Source: Paracoccus benzoatiresistens
GTDB lineage: Bacteria; Pseudomonadota; Alphaproteobacteria; Rhodobacterales; Rhodobacteraceae
Length of the DNA: 64,000 bases
Assembly (NCBI RefSeq): GCF_026913015.1
Contig: NZ_JAPTYD010000001.1
Span: forward strand, 124,001 to 188,000
Reading direction: 5' to 3'
The notes below the pieces were generated by a model. That model had not been told where the DNA came from, ran no database searches, and saw only the letters and a program-made list of their open reading frames with translations. Shown one piece after another: positions 40,359 through 49,152 of the stretch (positions are counted from its first letter, which is position 1; each line of letters opens with the position of its first letter). The position numbers and the translations under genes are program-made.

Positions 40359-41273
40359 ATGACCATGCTTTTCGACGGCGCCACGGATGCGCCCAAGACC
40401 GCCGATTTCATCAAGGACGTGACCGAAGCGACCTTCATGGCCGAGGTCGTTCAGGCCTCCATGCAGGTGCCGGTGATCGTCGATTTCTGGGCGCCCTGGT
40501 GCGGACCCTGCAAGACGCTCGGGCCCCAGCTGGAAGCCGAGGTCGCGCGCCACAAGGGCCGCGTGCGGATGGCCAAGGTCAACGTGGACGAAAACCAGAT
40601 GATCGCGGCGCAACTGCGCGTCCAGTCGATCCCGACCGTTTACGCCTTCTTCCAGGGCCAGCCGGTCGATGCCTTCCAGGGCGCGGTCCCGCAAAGCCAG
40701 ATCAAGCAGTTCGTGGACAAGCTGGCCGGGCTGTCGGGCGATGATGGCGGCCTTGCCGAGGCCTTGGCTGCGGCCGAACAGATGCTGGAGGAAGGCGCCT
40801 TCGCGGATGCCGCCGAAACCTTTGCGGCGATTGCGTCCGAGGATCCCTCCAGCAACGATGCCTGGGCGGGCCTGGTCCGCGCCCATCTGGCCGCAGGCGA
40901 TCCCGATGCCGCGCAGGCGGCCTTGGACCAGGTCCCCGCCCCCGCCGCCGCCAGCGCCCCGGTCGAGGCCGCGCGCGCCCAGCTGCACCTGGCCCGGCAG
41001 GCGGCGAATGCCGGTCCCCTGGGCGATCTGCAGGCCCGAGTCGAGGCCGATCCGACGGACCAGCAGGCGCGGCTGGAATACGCGCAGGCGCTGCACGCCG
41101 CGGGCCGGGTCGAAGAGGCCATCGACATCCTTCTGGACAGCTTCCGCCGCGACCGCGACTGGAACGATGGCGCGGTCAAGGCGCAGCTTCTGACCATCTT
41201 CGACAGCCTCAAGCCCAGCGATCCGCTGGTCCAGAAGGGCCGCCGCCGCCTGTCTTCGCTGATCTTCGCCTGA
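40359..41273 (+). CDS. Thioredoxin-TPR protein (CnoX/YbbN-like)
   Basis: A 304-residue cytoplasmic protein with an N-terminal thioredoxin domain (about 20-130) and a C-terminal TPR-like helical domain (about 145-304, repeated ADAAETFAAIASEDP / QARLEYAQALHAAGRVEEA units). This is the CnoX/YbbN layout, a holdase that protects chaperone clients from oxidation. The active site here is WCGPC (Cys48, Cys51), a full redox pair, unlike E. coli CnoX which lacks one Cys. It heads a run with a LON-domain gene, Trm112 and rhomboid on the same strand, 8 bases or less apart. Confidence 0.9.
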   Translation: MTMLFDGATDAPKTADFIKDVTEATFMAEVVQASMQVPVIVDFWAPWCGPCKTLGPQLEAEVARHKGRVRMAKVNVDENQMIAAQLRVQSIPTVYAFFQGQPVDAFQGAVPQSQIKQFVDKLAGLSGDDGGLAEALAAAEQMLEEGAFADAAETFAAIASEDPSSNDAWAGLVRAHLAAGDPDAAQAALDQVPAPAAASAPVEAARAQLHLARQAANAGPLGDLQARVEADPTDQQARLEYAQALHAAGRVEEAIDILLDSFRRDRDWNDGAVKAQLLTIFDSLKPSDPLVQKGRRRLSSLIFA

Positions 41274-41281
41274 CCCGCGCC

Positions 41282-41908
41282 ATGCTGTTCCGCTTCGATC
41301 TGCCCCCGCGCATCGCCCTGTTCCCCCTGGCAGGGGCCGTGCTGATGCCGCGCGCGCGGATCCCGCTGCATGTGTTCGAGCCGCGATACCTGCAGATGCT
41401 GGACGACACGCTGAAGACCGACCACCGCCTGATCGGCCTGATCCAGCCCGAGGGCGAGGGCCTGGCCACGATCGGCTGCGCGGGCCGCGTGGTGGCCTTT
41501 TCGGAAACCGACGACGGGCGGCAGATGATCTCGCTGCGGGCGGTGTCGCGCTTCCGCCTGGCCCAGGTGAAGGACGGCTTCACCCCCTATCTGGTGGGCG
41601 AGGTGGACTGGTCCTCGTTCGAGCGCGACATGAAGGGTGCCGAGGAGGATCCGGCCATGGACCGCGAGGCGCTGTTCCCGCTGCTTCGCCGCTACATGGA
41701 GGCCCATGAGCTGTCCACCGACTGGGACGCCGCGGCCGAGGCGCAGGACGAGGCGCTGATCAATTCGCTGTCCATGGTGCTGCCCTTCTCGCCCGGCGAC
41801 AAGCAGGCGCTGCTGGAAAGCCCGACCCTGGCGGACCGGCGCGAACTGCTGCAAGGGCTGATCGAATTCGCCCTGCATGGCGGCGACAACGAGGAACGAC
41901 TGCAATGA
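41282..41908 (+). CDS. LON substrate-binding-domain protein
   Basis: A 208-residue protein consisting of the N-terminal LON domain only ([29 protein letters not shown] near residue 11-40), without the AAA+ or protease parts of Lon. Such stand-alone proteins are widespread and of unknown function; substrate or adaptor roles in proteolysis are only inferred. It ends in an ATGA overlap with the Trm112-like gene. Confidence 0.9.
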   Translation: MLFRFDLPPRIALFPLAGAVLMPRARIPLHVFEPRYLQMLDDTLKTDHRLIGLIQPEGEGLATIGCAGRVVAFSETDDGRQMISLRAVSRFRLAQVKDGFTPYLVGEVDWSSFERDMKGAEEDPAMDREALFPLLRRYMEAHELSTDWDAAAEAQDEALINSLSMVLPFSPGDKQALLESPTLADRRELLQGLIEFALHGGDNEERLQ

Positions 41909-42114
41909 ACCACCCCGACCAATCCGGGGCCGGCCATCCCGGCTTCGACCGCCACATGCTGGAGGCGCTGGTCTGCCCCGTCACCCACGCGACGCTGTCC
42001 TATGACGCGGCGCGGCAGGAACTGGTGTCGAAGGCCGCGGGCCTTGCCTTCCCGATCCGCGCCGGGATCCCGATCATGCTGGTGGGAGAGGCCCGCCAGA
42101 TCAAGGCGGACTGA
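41905..42114 (+). CDS. Trm112 family protein
   Basis: A 69-residue small protein with [16 protein letters not shown] and [18 protein letters not shown], the Trm112 core. The usual zinc Cys set is reduced: only one Cys (Cys24) is visible, so zinc binding is unlikely, as in many alphaproteobacterial members. Eukaryotic Trm112 activates methyltransferases; the bacterial role is not established. Starts inside the LON-domain gene's stop (ATGA) and shares one base with rhomboid's start (TGATG). Confidence 0.88.
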   Translation: MNHPDQSGAGHPGFDRHMLEALVCPVTHATLSYDAARQELVSKAAGLAFPIRAGIPIMLVGEARQIKAD

Positions 42115-42785
42115 TGGTGGACCGGTCCGACCCGCTTGTGGCGATGCAGGACAGGCTGCAGCCGCGCCTGCCGCTGTGGGTCAAGGCCGTTATCACCCTG
42201 TGCTGCCTGATCCAGGCCGCGGTCATTGCCGCCGATGTCCTGGACTATCCCATCGTGCGGCAGGCGCTGCTGATCTTTGGCGGCTTCTGGTCGCCGGTTG
42301 TCTGGGCCGGGCAGGGGGTCTTTCCGGGCCATGTCCTGACGATGTTCGCAACCTACGGCTTTCTGCACGCGGGGCTGCTGCACCTGGGCATGAACATGCT
42401 GTCGCTGGTGGCCCTTGCGCGGGAACTGAACCGCCTGATCGGCGCGCGGCGCATGGCGCTGGTCTATGCGGTCACGCAGGTCGCCGCCGCGCTGCTGTTC
42501 GCGGTCATGACCCCGGACGGCGGGCCGATGATCGGCGCCTCGGGCGCGATCTTCGGGCTGGCGGGGGCGCTGATCGGCTTTGCCGCCGTGACCGGCTGGC
42601 GCCGCCGCCGTCCCCTGGGGCAGCTGTGGCGCGGGGTCGCCATGATGGTGGTGCTGAACGTCGCCCTGACCGTGCTGATGCCGTCAGTCGCCTGGGAGGC
42701 GCATCTGGGCGGGGTCCTGGCGGGACTGGCACTGGGTGCGGCCATGGCCATGACCCGCAGCCCGCGTCCCTCAGCCCTCCTCTGA
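42114..42785 (+). CDS. Rhomboid family intramembrane serine protease
   Basis: A 223-residue membrane protein with about six membrane segments. The catalytic Ser lies in IGASGAIFGLAGAL near residue 142 (GxSG motif), and the catalytic His in WEAHLGGVLAG near residue 197; an upstream HLGMNMLSL segment near residue 90 carries the conserved HxxxN. Rhomboids cut substrate membrane helices. Its 3' end overlaps the convergent DUF2268-like gene by 15 bases. Substrate unknown. Confidence 0.93.
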   Translation: MVDRSDPLVAMQDRLQPRLPLWVKAVITLCCLIQAAVIAADVLDYPIVRQALLIFGGFWSPVVWAGQGVFPGHVLTMFATYGFLHAGLLHLGMNMLSLVALARELNRLIGARRMALVYAVTQVAAALLFAVMTPDGGPMIGASGAIFGLAGALIGFAAVTGWRRRRPLGQLWRGVAMMVVLNVALTVLMPSVAWEAHLGGVLAGLALGAAMAMTRSPRPSALL

Positions 42786-43445
42786 CGGGGCCGCTTCGGG
42801 ATCGGCCTGCCCTTCCGCCGCGGCGATGCGGCGCAGGATCTGGCGGAACGGCTCGGCCGGGGCGGTTGCCAGCAGCGCCGCCGGATCGCCGGTCCTTTCG
42901 GCCAGATGCTCGGCCACGACCCGGTGGCCCAGGCTGTTGCCCGTCCATTTGCGCAGGTCGCCCTTGCCCCCGAACCAGCGGGCATGGTCGTAATCGCGCC
43001 GCGCCCATTCGTTCATCGCTTGCCGCATCGCCCCCGGCGCGTGCCTGACGCTGTCGCAGGGATCGGGCTGGCCGCCCAGCACCTGCAAGACGAAATGCCC
43101 GGCCAGCCCTTCGCTGACCAGGGCCTCGCCCAGGGACTTCCCGTAGCCCGGCCCGGTCCATCGGATCAGATGCGCCATCTGGCGGACCAGGGCGCGGGTG
43201 AAGGACGCGGCGTCGAACCGGTCAGGGGTCAGCGCGATCTCGATCACGCCCGGCGCGGGGGCATGGCCCTGCACCGCGCCATCGGCCGACCGGTCCTGCC
43301 GCGCGCGCACCACCAGATCGAAATCCGGCAGATCGACATGGTCCGATGCCCGCGCCACAGCCTCGCGGCTGGCCTGCCGGATCTCGGACAGGACGCATGT
43401 CAGGTCATGGCGCGCGTTCAGAAGATGGATGTTCCAGACGCTCAT
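42771..43445 (-). CDS. DUF2268-like protein with a lost zinc-protease motif
   Basis: A 224-residue cytoplasmic protein. The stretch RWTGPGYGKSLGEALVSEGLAGHF (residues 95-118 in part) is characteristic of DUF2268 putative zinc proteases, in which it directly follows an HExxH motif. Here the corresponding residues read RQMAH (88-92), so the first His, the Glu and one His are absent and only the last His remains. The downstream Glu (SEGLAGHF) is kept. It is probably catalytically dead or has changed function. Gene is intact and uses normal codons. Overlaps the rhomboid gene's end by 15 bases. Confidence 0.75.
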   Translation of the reverse strand: MSVWNIHLLNARHDLTCVLSEIRQASREAVARASDHVDLPDFDLVVRARQDRSADGAVQGHAPAPGVIEIALTPDRFDAASFTRALVRQMAHLIRWTGPGYGKSLGEALVSEGLAGHFVLQVLGGQPDPCDSVRHAPGAMRQAMNEWARRDYDHARWFGGKGDLRKWTGNSLGHRVVAEHLAERTGDPAALLATAPAEPFRQILRRIAAAEGQADPEAAPSEEG

Positions 43446-43566
43446 GAAGCCGGGATATAGCGTCTTGTGCAGGCGCGTGCCAGCGGCGCGGGGCCTGCGG
43501 CGGGTCTGAGCCCATCCCTGTGCCCCCGCATGGCCGGGCGACAGTCGGAGCAGGGGATTTGCAGTT

Positions 43567-43594
43567 TTGAGGCCGTTCTTGACGGGCGTATACT
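43567..43594 (+). promoter_or_regulatory. Likely promoter of the secreted-protein gene at 43661
   Basis: TTGAGG (43567-43572) and TATACT (43589-43594) with a 16-base spacer. The -10 is the best match to TATAAT seen in this window. Predicted start is near 43601. Confidence 0.6.
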
Positions 43595-43603
43595 ATGCGG
43601 CGT

Positions 43604-43620
43604 CTCGAAACGGCTTCGAG
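43604..43620 (+). promoter_or_regulatory. Palindrome at the transcription start of the secreted-protein gene
   Basis: CTCGAA-ACGGC-TTCGAG, a perfect 6-bp inverted repeat just after the predicted start site. It could be a repressor operator or a 5' mRNA hairpin; the sequence alone does not decide. Confidence 0.5.
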
Positions 43621-43660
43621 TCGAGGCGTAATGGCTGTTGTTCTTCAAAGGAGATCTGAC

Positions 43661-44140
43661 ATGGCTCTCGCGAAAATAGCCCTTGCCATTCTGACCGTCG
43701 GCTTTCTTTCGCCCAATGCCGCCTTGGCGGAAGAACAGATCCTCCGGTTCAAGCTTGTCATCACCATGACCAGTGATGCGAAGATGGAACTCCCCAGCAT
43801 TACCGAGCAATCCGTCACCGCCAACGAGGCGGTCGGCGTCGCGTATTTCGAGGACGGGCGCATCGCCTTCAAGCAATTCGCCCTTGCCACCGTCGGTGGA
43901 GAGAAGGACGGCAACTGGATGGGCCTGAGCACCTACACGTTCGAGAACGGGGACGCGCTCAACCTGAAGTTCAATGGAAGCTGGTCTCCTGAGGGCTCGC
44001 AGGTCGAGTATACGCTGCTGTCCGGTGGAGGCGCCTTCGAAGGAGCGACGGGCACTGGTGAGCTCACCGGTATCGGCACGTCGTGGAAGGAGGCACTTCT
44101 TTTCGAAGGCAGCTTCACCTTGCAGGTTCCTGGAACCTGA
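43661..44140 (+). CDS. Secreted protein of unknown function (possible small beta-barrel)
   Basis: A 159-residue protein with a clear Sec signal peptide ([18 protein letters not shown], cleavage after Ala23). The mature part is rich in Gly, Thr and aromatic residues with alternating patterns ([35 protein letters not shown]), suggesting a beta-barrel such as the allene-oxide-cyclase-like fold; that is a guess from pattern only. No cysteines in the mature chain. Its base composition is visibly less GC-rich than its neighbours, hinting at acquisition. AAAGGAG lies just before the ATG at 43661, and a strong-looking promoter and palindrome are upstream. I do not recognise the family. Confidence 0.8.
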   Translation: MALAKIALAILTVGFLSPNAALAEEQILRFKLVITMTSDAKMELPSITEQSVTANEAVGVAYFEDGRIAFKQFALATVGGEKDGNWMGLSTYTFENGDALNLKFNGSWSPEGSQVEYTLLSGGGAFEGATGTGELTGIGTSWKEALLFEGSFTLQVPGT

Positions 44141-44328
44141 AGGCGCGGCCGGGCATCCTTGTCAGCCTTGGGCCTGCCCGCGCAGCGCATCGTGACGAAG
44201 ACCAGGGCCGGCGGGCGGCCCGGCCGCGTCGATGCGTGCGGCAGAAGTCATTGCCCGTGCGGTGCTGCCTGACAGCTCTGTCCCGCAGGACGGCTTCTGC
44301 CGAGCCCCCGCCCCGGCATCGCAAGCAA

Positions 44329-44353
44329 AAGGCCCGGCACATCGCCGAGCCTT
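44329..44353 (-). terminator. Terminator after the OmpR-type regulator gene
   Basis: Read on the minus strand: AAGGCTCGGC, loop GATGT, GCCGGGCCTT, then TTGCTTGC. Ten paired bases with one mismatch-type pair. It lies 24 bases after the regulator's stop. The rest of 44141-44376 has no gene. Confidence 0.75.
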
Positions 44354-44376
44354 TCTTCGTCACGCAATTGCCGCAG

Positions 44377-45063
44377 CTATGCCACCAGCCGATAGCCGCC
44401 CGACTCGGTCACCAGCAGGCGCGCGTTGCTGGGATCGGGCTCGATCTTCTGGCGCAGGCGGTAGATGTGGGTTTCCAGCGTATGGGTGGTCACGCCCGCA
44501 TTGTATCCCCAGACCTCGTGCAGCAGCACGTCGCGGGCCACCACCCCGTCCTGCGCGCGATACAGGAACTTGAGGATGTTGGTTTCCTTCTCGGTCAGGC
44601 GGATCTTGCGGTCCTTCTGGTCGATCAGCATCTTCATCGCCGGCTTGAAGGTATAGGGCCCAAGCTGGAAGATGGCGTCCTCGGACTGCTCATGGGTGCG
44701 CAGCTGCGCGCGCAGGCGGGCCAGCAGGACGGGAAACTTGAAGGGCTTGGTGATATAGTCGTTGGCGCCCGCGTCCAGCCCCAGGATCGTGTCGGCATCG
44801 GTGTCGTGGCCGGTCAGCATGACGATCGGGCATTTGACGTTCAGCTTGCGCAGCTTCTTGCACAGCTCGCGCCCGTCGGTATCGGGCAGGCCCACGTCCA
44901 GGATCACCAGGTCGAAGATCGCGCTCTTGGCCGCCTCGGTGGCCGCCGCGCCGCTGCCGGCCTCGGTCACATCGAATTCGTCGGTGGCGGTCAGCTGTTC
45001 GGCCAGGGCCTCGCGCAGGTCTTCCTCGTCATCGACCAGCAGGATTTTTTTCAGTCCGGGCAT
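44377..45063 (-). CDS. OmpR/PhoB-type response regulator (CenR-like)
   Basis: Two-component response regulator of 228 residues. Receiver domain 1-120 has the acidic pair Asp11/Asp12, phosphorylated Asp56 ([10 protein letters not shown]), Thr84 region (MLTGHD) and Lys106 (YITKPFK). The C-terminal winged helix (about 130-228) has the [12 protein letters not shown] and [13 protein letters not shown] segments. No histidine kinase gene is adjacent. The overall sequence resembles CenR, the cell-envelope regulator of Rhodobacter sphaeroides, also an orphan; this match is from memory and moderate. CAGGAGG precedes the ATG at 45063, and a terminator follows the gene. Confidence 0.93.
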   Translation of the reverse strand: MPGLKKILLVDDEEDLREALAEQLTATDEFDVTEAGSGAAATEAAKSAIFDLVILDVGLPDTDGRELCKKLRKLNVKCPIVMLTGHDTDADTILGLDAGANDYITKPFKFPVLLARLRAQLRTHEQSEDAIFQLGPYTFKPAMKMLIDQKDRKIRLTEKETNILKFLYRAQDGVVARDVLLHEVWGYNAGVTTHTLETHIYRLRQKIEPDPSNARLLVTESGGYRLVA

Positions 45064-45198
45064 GTTGCCTCCTGTCACATGTTGCGCGATCAGGTGGGCA
45101 AGGCGCGCCAGTTCGTCCAGCATCATGTCGGAAATCTCACATGGAGTTGTCGGGAAAGGCGCTTATGTTTCAGAATGTTTCAACCCGCCGGACCCTTC

Positions 45199-46257
45199 AT
45201 GAGCCTGATCCCAACCTTGGCCGAGACCGTATCCCGCGCCCGCAGCGATCTGCGCATGGGCCTGCCGGTGATGATCGGCGGCCATCTGGTCGCGGCGGTG
45301 GAAACCCTGGCCCCGGCCCGGCTGGAAGACATCCGCGCGCTCGGCCGCCCGGTGCTGGCGCTGACGGAACGGCGGGCCGAGACGCTGAAGGCGCGCGCCT
45401 ATGACGACGGGCTGGCCCGGGTGATCGTGCCGCCTGATGCCGACCGTGCCTGGCTGCGGGCGCTGGCCGATCCGTCGGGCGACCTGATGACGCCGATGAA
45501 GGGCCCGCTGTTCACGGAACGCGAAGGCGACGCTACGCCGCACCTGGCGGGGCTTGCGCTGGCGAAATCGGCGCAGCTTCTGCCCGCCGTGCTGGTGGTT
45601 GCAACCGCGCCCTTGCCGGGCCTGACGCAGCTTGCCCCCGGTCCGTTGCTGGCGCGGCTGGCGCACGAGGCGGCGATGGCCCCGGTCGCGGCGGCCAACC
45701 TTCCGCTGCTCGCGGCGGAACGTTCGCGCCTGCACATCTTCCGCCCCGACGACGGCAGCGCCGAGCATTACGCCATCGAGATCGGCGATCCGCCCCGCGA
45801 CGCGCCCGTGCTGGCGCGGCTGCATTCGGCCTGCTTCACCGGCGACGTGCTGGGCAGTCTCAAATGCGATTGCGGCCCGCAGCTTCATGCCGCGCTGGCG
45901 GCCATGGGGCAGGCGGGGCAGGGGGTGCTGCTTTATCTGAACCAGGAAGGGCGGGGGATCGGGCTGGCCAACAAGATGCGCGCCTATGCGCTGCAGAACC
46001 AGGGCTTCGACACGGTGCAGGCCAATCACCGCCTGGGGTTCGAGGATGACGAGCGCGATTTCCGCATCGGCGCCGCGCTGCTGCGGCGGATGGGGTTTTC
46101 GTCCGCGCGGTTGATGACCAACAACCCGCGCAAGGTCGCCATGCTGGAAGGCCACGGCATCACCGTGACCGAGCGCGTGCCGCTGGTCGTGGGCCGGAAC
46201 CGCTTCAACGAGGCCTATCTGGACACCAAGGCGGAAAAGTCGGGGCATCTGCTGTGA
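45199..46257 (+). CDS. ribA: GTP cyclohydrolase II
   Basis: RibA opens GTP to start riboflavin synthesis. The 352-residue protein is longer than E. coli RibA because of a roughly 150-residue N-terminal part of uncertain function (perhaps a decayed partner domain). The C-terminal catalytic part has the zinc cysteines in [17 protein letters not shown] (near residues 212-225), [16 protein letters not shown] near 252-267 and the nucleophile/GTP segment [11 protein letters not shown]. No clear ribosome binding site precedes ATG 45199; an in-frame ATG at 45175 is possible. The stop overlaps the next gene's GTG start (GTGA). Confidence 0.92.
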   Translation: MSLIPTLAETVSRARSDLRMGLPVMIGGHLVAAVETLAPARLEDIRALGRPVLALTERRAETLKARAYDDGLARVIVPPDADRAWLRALADPSGDLMTPMKGPLFTEREGDATPHLAGLALAKSAQLLPAVLVVATAPLPGLTQLAPGPLLARLAHEAAMAPVAAANLPLLAAERSRLHIFRPDDGSAEHYAIEIGDPPRDAPVLARLHSACFTGDVLGSLKCDCGPQLHAALAAMGQAGQGVLLYLNQEGRGIGLANKMRAYALQNQGFDTVQANHRLGFEDDERDFRIGAALLRRMGFSSARLMTNNPRKVAMLEGHGITVTERVPLVVGRNRFNEAYLDTKAEKSGHLL

Positions 46258-46754
46258 CGCCCGACGATCTGGTCCTGACGACGCAGGGGCTGCGCTTTCG
46301 CGGGCGCCTGTTCCCGTGCAGCATCGGCAAGCGCGGCGTGACGGCCGACAAGCGCGAGGGCGACAAGGCCACGCCCGAGGGGGTGATGCGGATCACCGGG
46401 CTGTGGTACCGCCCCGACCGGCTGGCGCGGCCCGCCCCCTGGGCGCGGCCCATCGGGCCGGGCGACTTGTGGTGCGATTCGCCGGATCATCCGGCCTACA
46501 ACCACCATGCCCGGGCGCCTCTGGCGGCCAGCCATGAAAGGCTGCGCCGGGCCGATCCGCTTTACGACCTGATCCTGACGACCGACTGGAACTGGCCCCA
46601 TGCGGTGCCGGGGCGGGGATCGGCGATCTTCCTGCACCAGTGGCGCCGCCCGGGTTTCGGGACCGAGGGGTGCATCGCCTTTGCAAGGCCACATCTGATC
46701 TGGATTGCGCGAAGGGCAAGACCGGGGACGCGGGTGATCGTGCCGTCACCCTGA
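46254..46754 (+). CDS. L,D-transpeptidase (YkuD-domain) family protein
   Basis: A 166-residue protein made almost only of the YkuD catalytic domain. The active-site block FLHQW...[10 protein letters not shown] contains His128 and the nucleophile Cys140. Such enzymes cross-link peptidoglycan or attach proteins to it. No signal peptide is visible, which is odd for a cell-wall enzyme; a start further upstream is excluded by the ribA overlap unless a different start is used. GTG start at 46254 shares GTGA with ribA's stop, so translation is coupled. Confidence 0.87.
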   Translation: MTPDDLVLTTQGLRFRGRLFPCSIGKRGVTADKREGDKATPEGVMRITGLWYRPDRLARPAPWARPIGPGDLWCDSPDHPAYNHHARAPLAASHERLRRADPLYDLILTTDWNWPHAVPGRGSAIFLHQWRRPGFGTEGCIAFARPHLIWIARRARPGTRVIVPSP

Positions 46755-46755
46755 C

Positions 46756-46779
46756 TGGCGAAGGACGTCGCCTTCGCCA
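46756..46779. terminator. Hairpin between the convergent L,D-transpeptidase and alkB genes
   Basis: TGGCGAAGG-ACGTCG-CCTTCGCCA, a perfect 9-bp stem, starts directly after the stop codon at 46754. No T-run on either strand; it may serve both convergent transcripts as a weak or factor-assisted terminator. Confidence 0.45.
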
Positions 46780-46895
46780 CGCAGTGCCCTTGCCGCAAGC
46801 GCCGTCGGCCTGCCGGGTCATGATATGGCACCGTTTCTGATGGCGCCCTCCCACGCGGGCGGGGGAAACGCGTGCGTTTCCCGGTCCCGCCCGTG

Positions 46896-48035
46896 CTACA
46901 GCGCATTCCTGGGCATCGGCAGCTCGCCCCGGTTATAGGGCCCCCAATCCGTCACCTCGGGATAGAACTGCCTGCGCCAGGCGCGGACGCGCGGGTTCAT
47001 CCGACGCCGCCACCAGGGCGGGACCATGGCCATGAAGGTCATCGCCGGATAGCCGAAGGGCAGTTGCGGCGCCTCGTCCTTGCCATAGGTCTGCAACAGG
47101 GGAAAGCGCCGGTCGGGCTTGTAGTGGTGGTCCGAATGGCGCTGCAGGTTGATCAGCAGCCAGTTCGAGGCCGTATGGCTGGCGTTCCAGCTGTGGCGCG
47201 GCAGGATATGTTCATATCGCCCGCCGCCCAGGTGCTTCCGCGTCAGGCCGTAATGTTCGACGTAATTCGTCAGCTCCAGTTGCCAGATGGCGATGAAGGC
47301 CTGAAAGACGAACAGCAGCAGCCCCTGCGCGCCGCCCAGAACCAGGGCCAGTACGATCATCGCCCCCTGCAGCGCCCCGTAGCGCCAGAAAGGGTTTCGC
47401 CGGTCGCGGGGGCTGCGCCCCGCCCGGGCCAGCAGCCGCGTCTCGGCCCGCCAGGCGCTGGCCGGACCCTCGCGCAGGACCCGCCGGAAGAAGCGATAGA
47501 ACCCCTCGTTATAGCGCGCGGACACCGCGTCCCGGGGGGTCGAGACCCAGGCATGATGGACCAGAAGATGCTCGGTCCTGAAATGCGAATACAGGGTCGA
47601 GGCCAGCAGAAGGTCGCCCATCCAGCGCTCCAGCGCGGACTTCTGGTGCAGAAGCTCGTGGGCATAGACCATGCCGATGGTGCCGGACAGCACGCCGATG
47701 CCGAAGAACAGGCCAAGCTTTTCCAGGCCTGACAGGTGGCCTGAATGCGTCGCATGCCAGATGGACCCGAAGATCGCCGCGAACTGAAGCGGGAACCAGA
47801 CGACCGTGACGGCGCGGTGCCAGAACAGGGCGCGCGTCTCGGTCTGCGGGTCCGGGTTCGCCTCGTTGAGCCCCAGCACGCCATCCAGGACGGTCGTCAG
47901 GTACCAGGCATAGGCGGGCAGCAGCATCCACCAGAAGCCCCCCCAGGCTGCCGCCAGCCCGACCAGCGGCAGCATGACCACGGACATCCAGAAGGGCGCT
48001 GCGGGGGGCAATCTGCCTGGGGTTGAATCGCTCAT
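46896..48035 (-). CDS. alkB: AlkB-type membrane alkane 1-monooxygenase
   Basis: Integral-membrane non-heme di-iron enzyme that hydroxylates the terminal carbon of alkanes or related chains. The 379-residue protein has all the histidine boxes: HELLH at 126-130, EHLLVHH at 155-161, NYVEHYGL near 255 and LQRHSDHH near 297, the last two being specific for AlkB among fatty acid desaturase-like proteins. About six membrane segments are seen. No rubredoxin or reductase gene is adjacent. It starts 9 bases after mutY's stop with no clear ribosome site, so it is probably translated from a mutY-alkB message. This is not the DNA-repair AlkB. Confidence 0.93.
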   Translation of the reverse strand: MSDSTPGRLPPAAPFWMSVVMLPLVGLAAAWGGFWWMLLPAYAWYLTTVLDGVLGLNEANPDPQTETRALFWHRAVTVVWFPLQFAAIFGSIWHATHSGHLSGLEKLGLFFGIGVLSGTIGMVYAHELLHQKSALERWMGDLLLASTLYSHFRTEHLLVHHAWVSTPRDAVSARYNEGFYRFFRRVLREGPASAWRAETRLLARAGRSPRDRRNPFWRYGALQGAMIVLALVLGGAQGLLLFVFQAFIAIWQLELTNYVEHYGLTRKHLGGGRYEHILPRHSWNASHTASNWLLINLQRHSDHHYKPDRRFPLLQTYGKDEAPQLPFGYPAMTFMAMVPPWWRRRMNPRVRAWRRQFYPEVTDWGPYNRGELPMPRNAL

Positions 48036-48044
48036 GCCGCGATA

Positions 48045-49070
48045 CTACGCGGCGATTTCCGCCCGTGCCATATCCCAGACCTTGCGCATCAGGCCCGGCA
48101 GGGCGTCCCGGTCGATATGCCGCAGCGGCACGAGATGGCCGCGCGCGGGCGCCGCATCCAGGTCGCCCACCACCACTTGCAAGGACAGGTTGAAATGGGT
48201 GAAGACATGGCGGACATGGCCGATTTCCCGCCAGTCGGCCATGCCGGGCGGCGGCAGGTCGCGCCCGTCCCAATGGGCCGAGGGGAAGGCCAGCGTGCCG
48301 CCCAGCAGGCCCTTGGCGGGCCGTTCCTCCAGCACCAGGGCGTCGCCGTGGCGGGCGACCCAGGCAATGCCGCTGCGGTCGGGCTTGGCGGGCTTGGGCG
48401 CCTTGCGCGGCAGGCTGGCGGCGATCCCTTCGGCGCGGGCACGGCAATCGTGGATCAGCGGGCAGATGCCGCAGGCCGGGTTGCGGGGCGTGCAGATGGT
48501 TGCGCCCAGGTCCATCATCGCCTGCGCGTAATCGCCAGGCCTTTCGCGCGGCGTCAGCGTTTCCGCCAGGGCCACCAGTTCGGGCTTGGCGGCGGGCAGG
48601 GGCGTTTCGACCGCGAACAGCCGCGCCACGACGCGTTCGACATTGCCATCGACCACGGTTTCCGGCGCGTCATGGGCGATGGCGGCAATCGCGGCCGAGG
48701 TATAGGCGCCGATCCCCGGCAGCGCCTGCAAGCCGTCCCGCGTCTTCGGAAAGCCCCCTGCCGCCGCCACGGCGCGAGCACAGGCCAGCAGGTTGCGGGC
48801 GCGGGCGTAATAGCCAAGCCCCGCCCATTCGGCCATCACCTGGGCGTCATCCGCCGCAGCCAGCGCCTCGACGGTCGGCCACAGCGTCGTGAAGCGCTCG
48901 AAATAGGCCTTCACCGCGGCAACGGTGGTCTGCTGCAGCATCACCTCGGACAGCCAGACGCGGTATGGATCCGCCGGGCCGCCCCCGGGCGCTACGCGCC
49001 AGGGCAGGATGCGGGCGTGGCGGTCGTACCAGGCCATAAGCTGCGGGGCGATCACCGATGTGTCACACAA
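48045..49070 (-). CDS. mutY: Adenine DNA glycosylase MutY
   Basis: MutY removes adenine paired with 8-oxoguanine. The 341-residue protein has the HhH-GPD fold with the catalytic region SEVMLQQTTV (Glu near 42), the hairpin LPGIGAYTSAAIAAIA near 118-132, the Asp in VDGNVERVVARL near 140 and the [4Fe-4S] ligands C-x6-C-x2-C-x5-C (CTPRNPACGICPLIHDC) near 190-210, then a NUDIX-like C-terminal domain that reads 8-oxoG. A TTG at 49070 preceded by AAGGGA with a 7-base spacer is the preferred start. Divergent from dciA; followed by alkB. Confidence 0.95.
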   Translation of the reverse strand: MCDTSVIAPQLMAWYDRHARILPWRVAPGGGPADPYRVWLSEVMLQQTTVAAVKAYFERFTTLWPTVEALAAADDAQVMAEWAGLGYYARARNLLACARAVAAAGGFPKTRDGLQALPGIGAYTSAAIAAIAHDAPETVVDGNVERVVARLFAVETPLPAAKPELVALAETLTPRERPGDYAQAMMDLGATICTPRNPACGICPLIHDCRARAEGIAASLPRKAPKPAKPDRSGIAWVARHGDALVLEERPAKGLLGGTLAFPSAHWDGRDLPPPGMADWREIGHVRHVFTHFNLSLQVVVGDLDAAPARGHLVPLRHIDRDALPGLMRKVWDMARAEIAA

Positions 49071-49152
49071 TTATCAGTCCCTTGTTCCTTCACCGCGCTT
49101 TCCTCTGGTGGCGGGGCTGATTAAGGATATGGGGGTGATATCCGGACAGGCA

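Noticed and set aside
44083..45198. N-terminal extension of ribA back to 44083
   Set aside because: The extra 370 codons are antisense to the response regulator gene and lack RibA features.
46254..46754. Considered classifying the L,D-transpeptidase-like gene as a pseudogene for lack of a signal peptide
   Set aside because: His128 and Cys140 block is intact and the frame is complete; absence of a signal peptide alone does not show decay.
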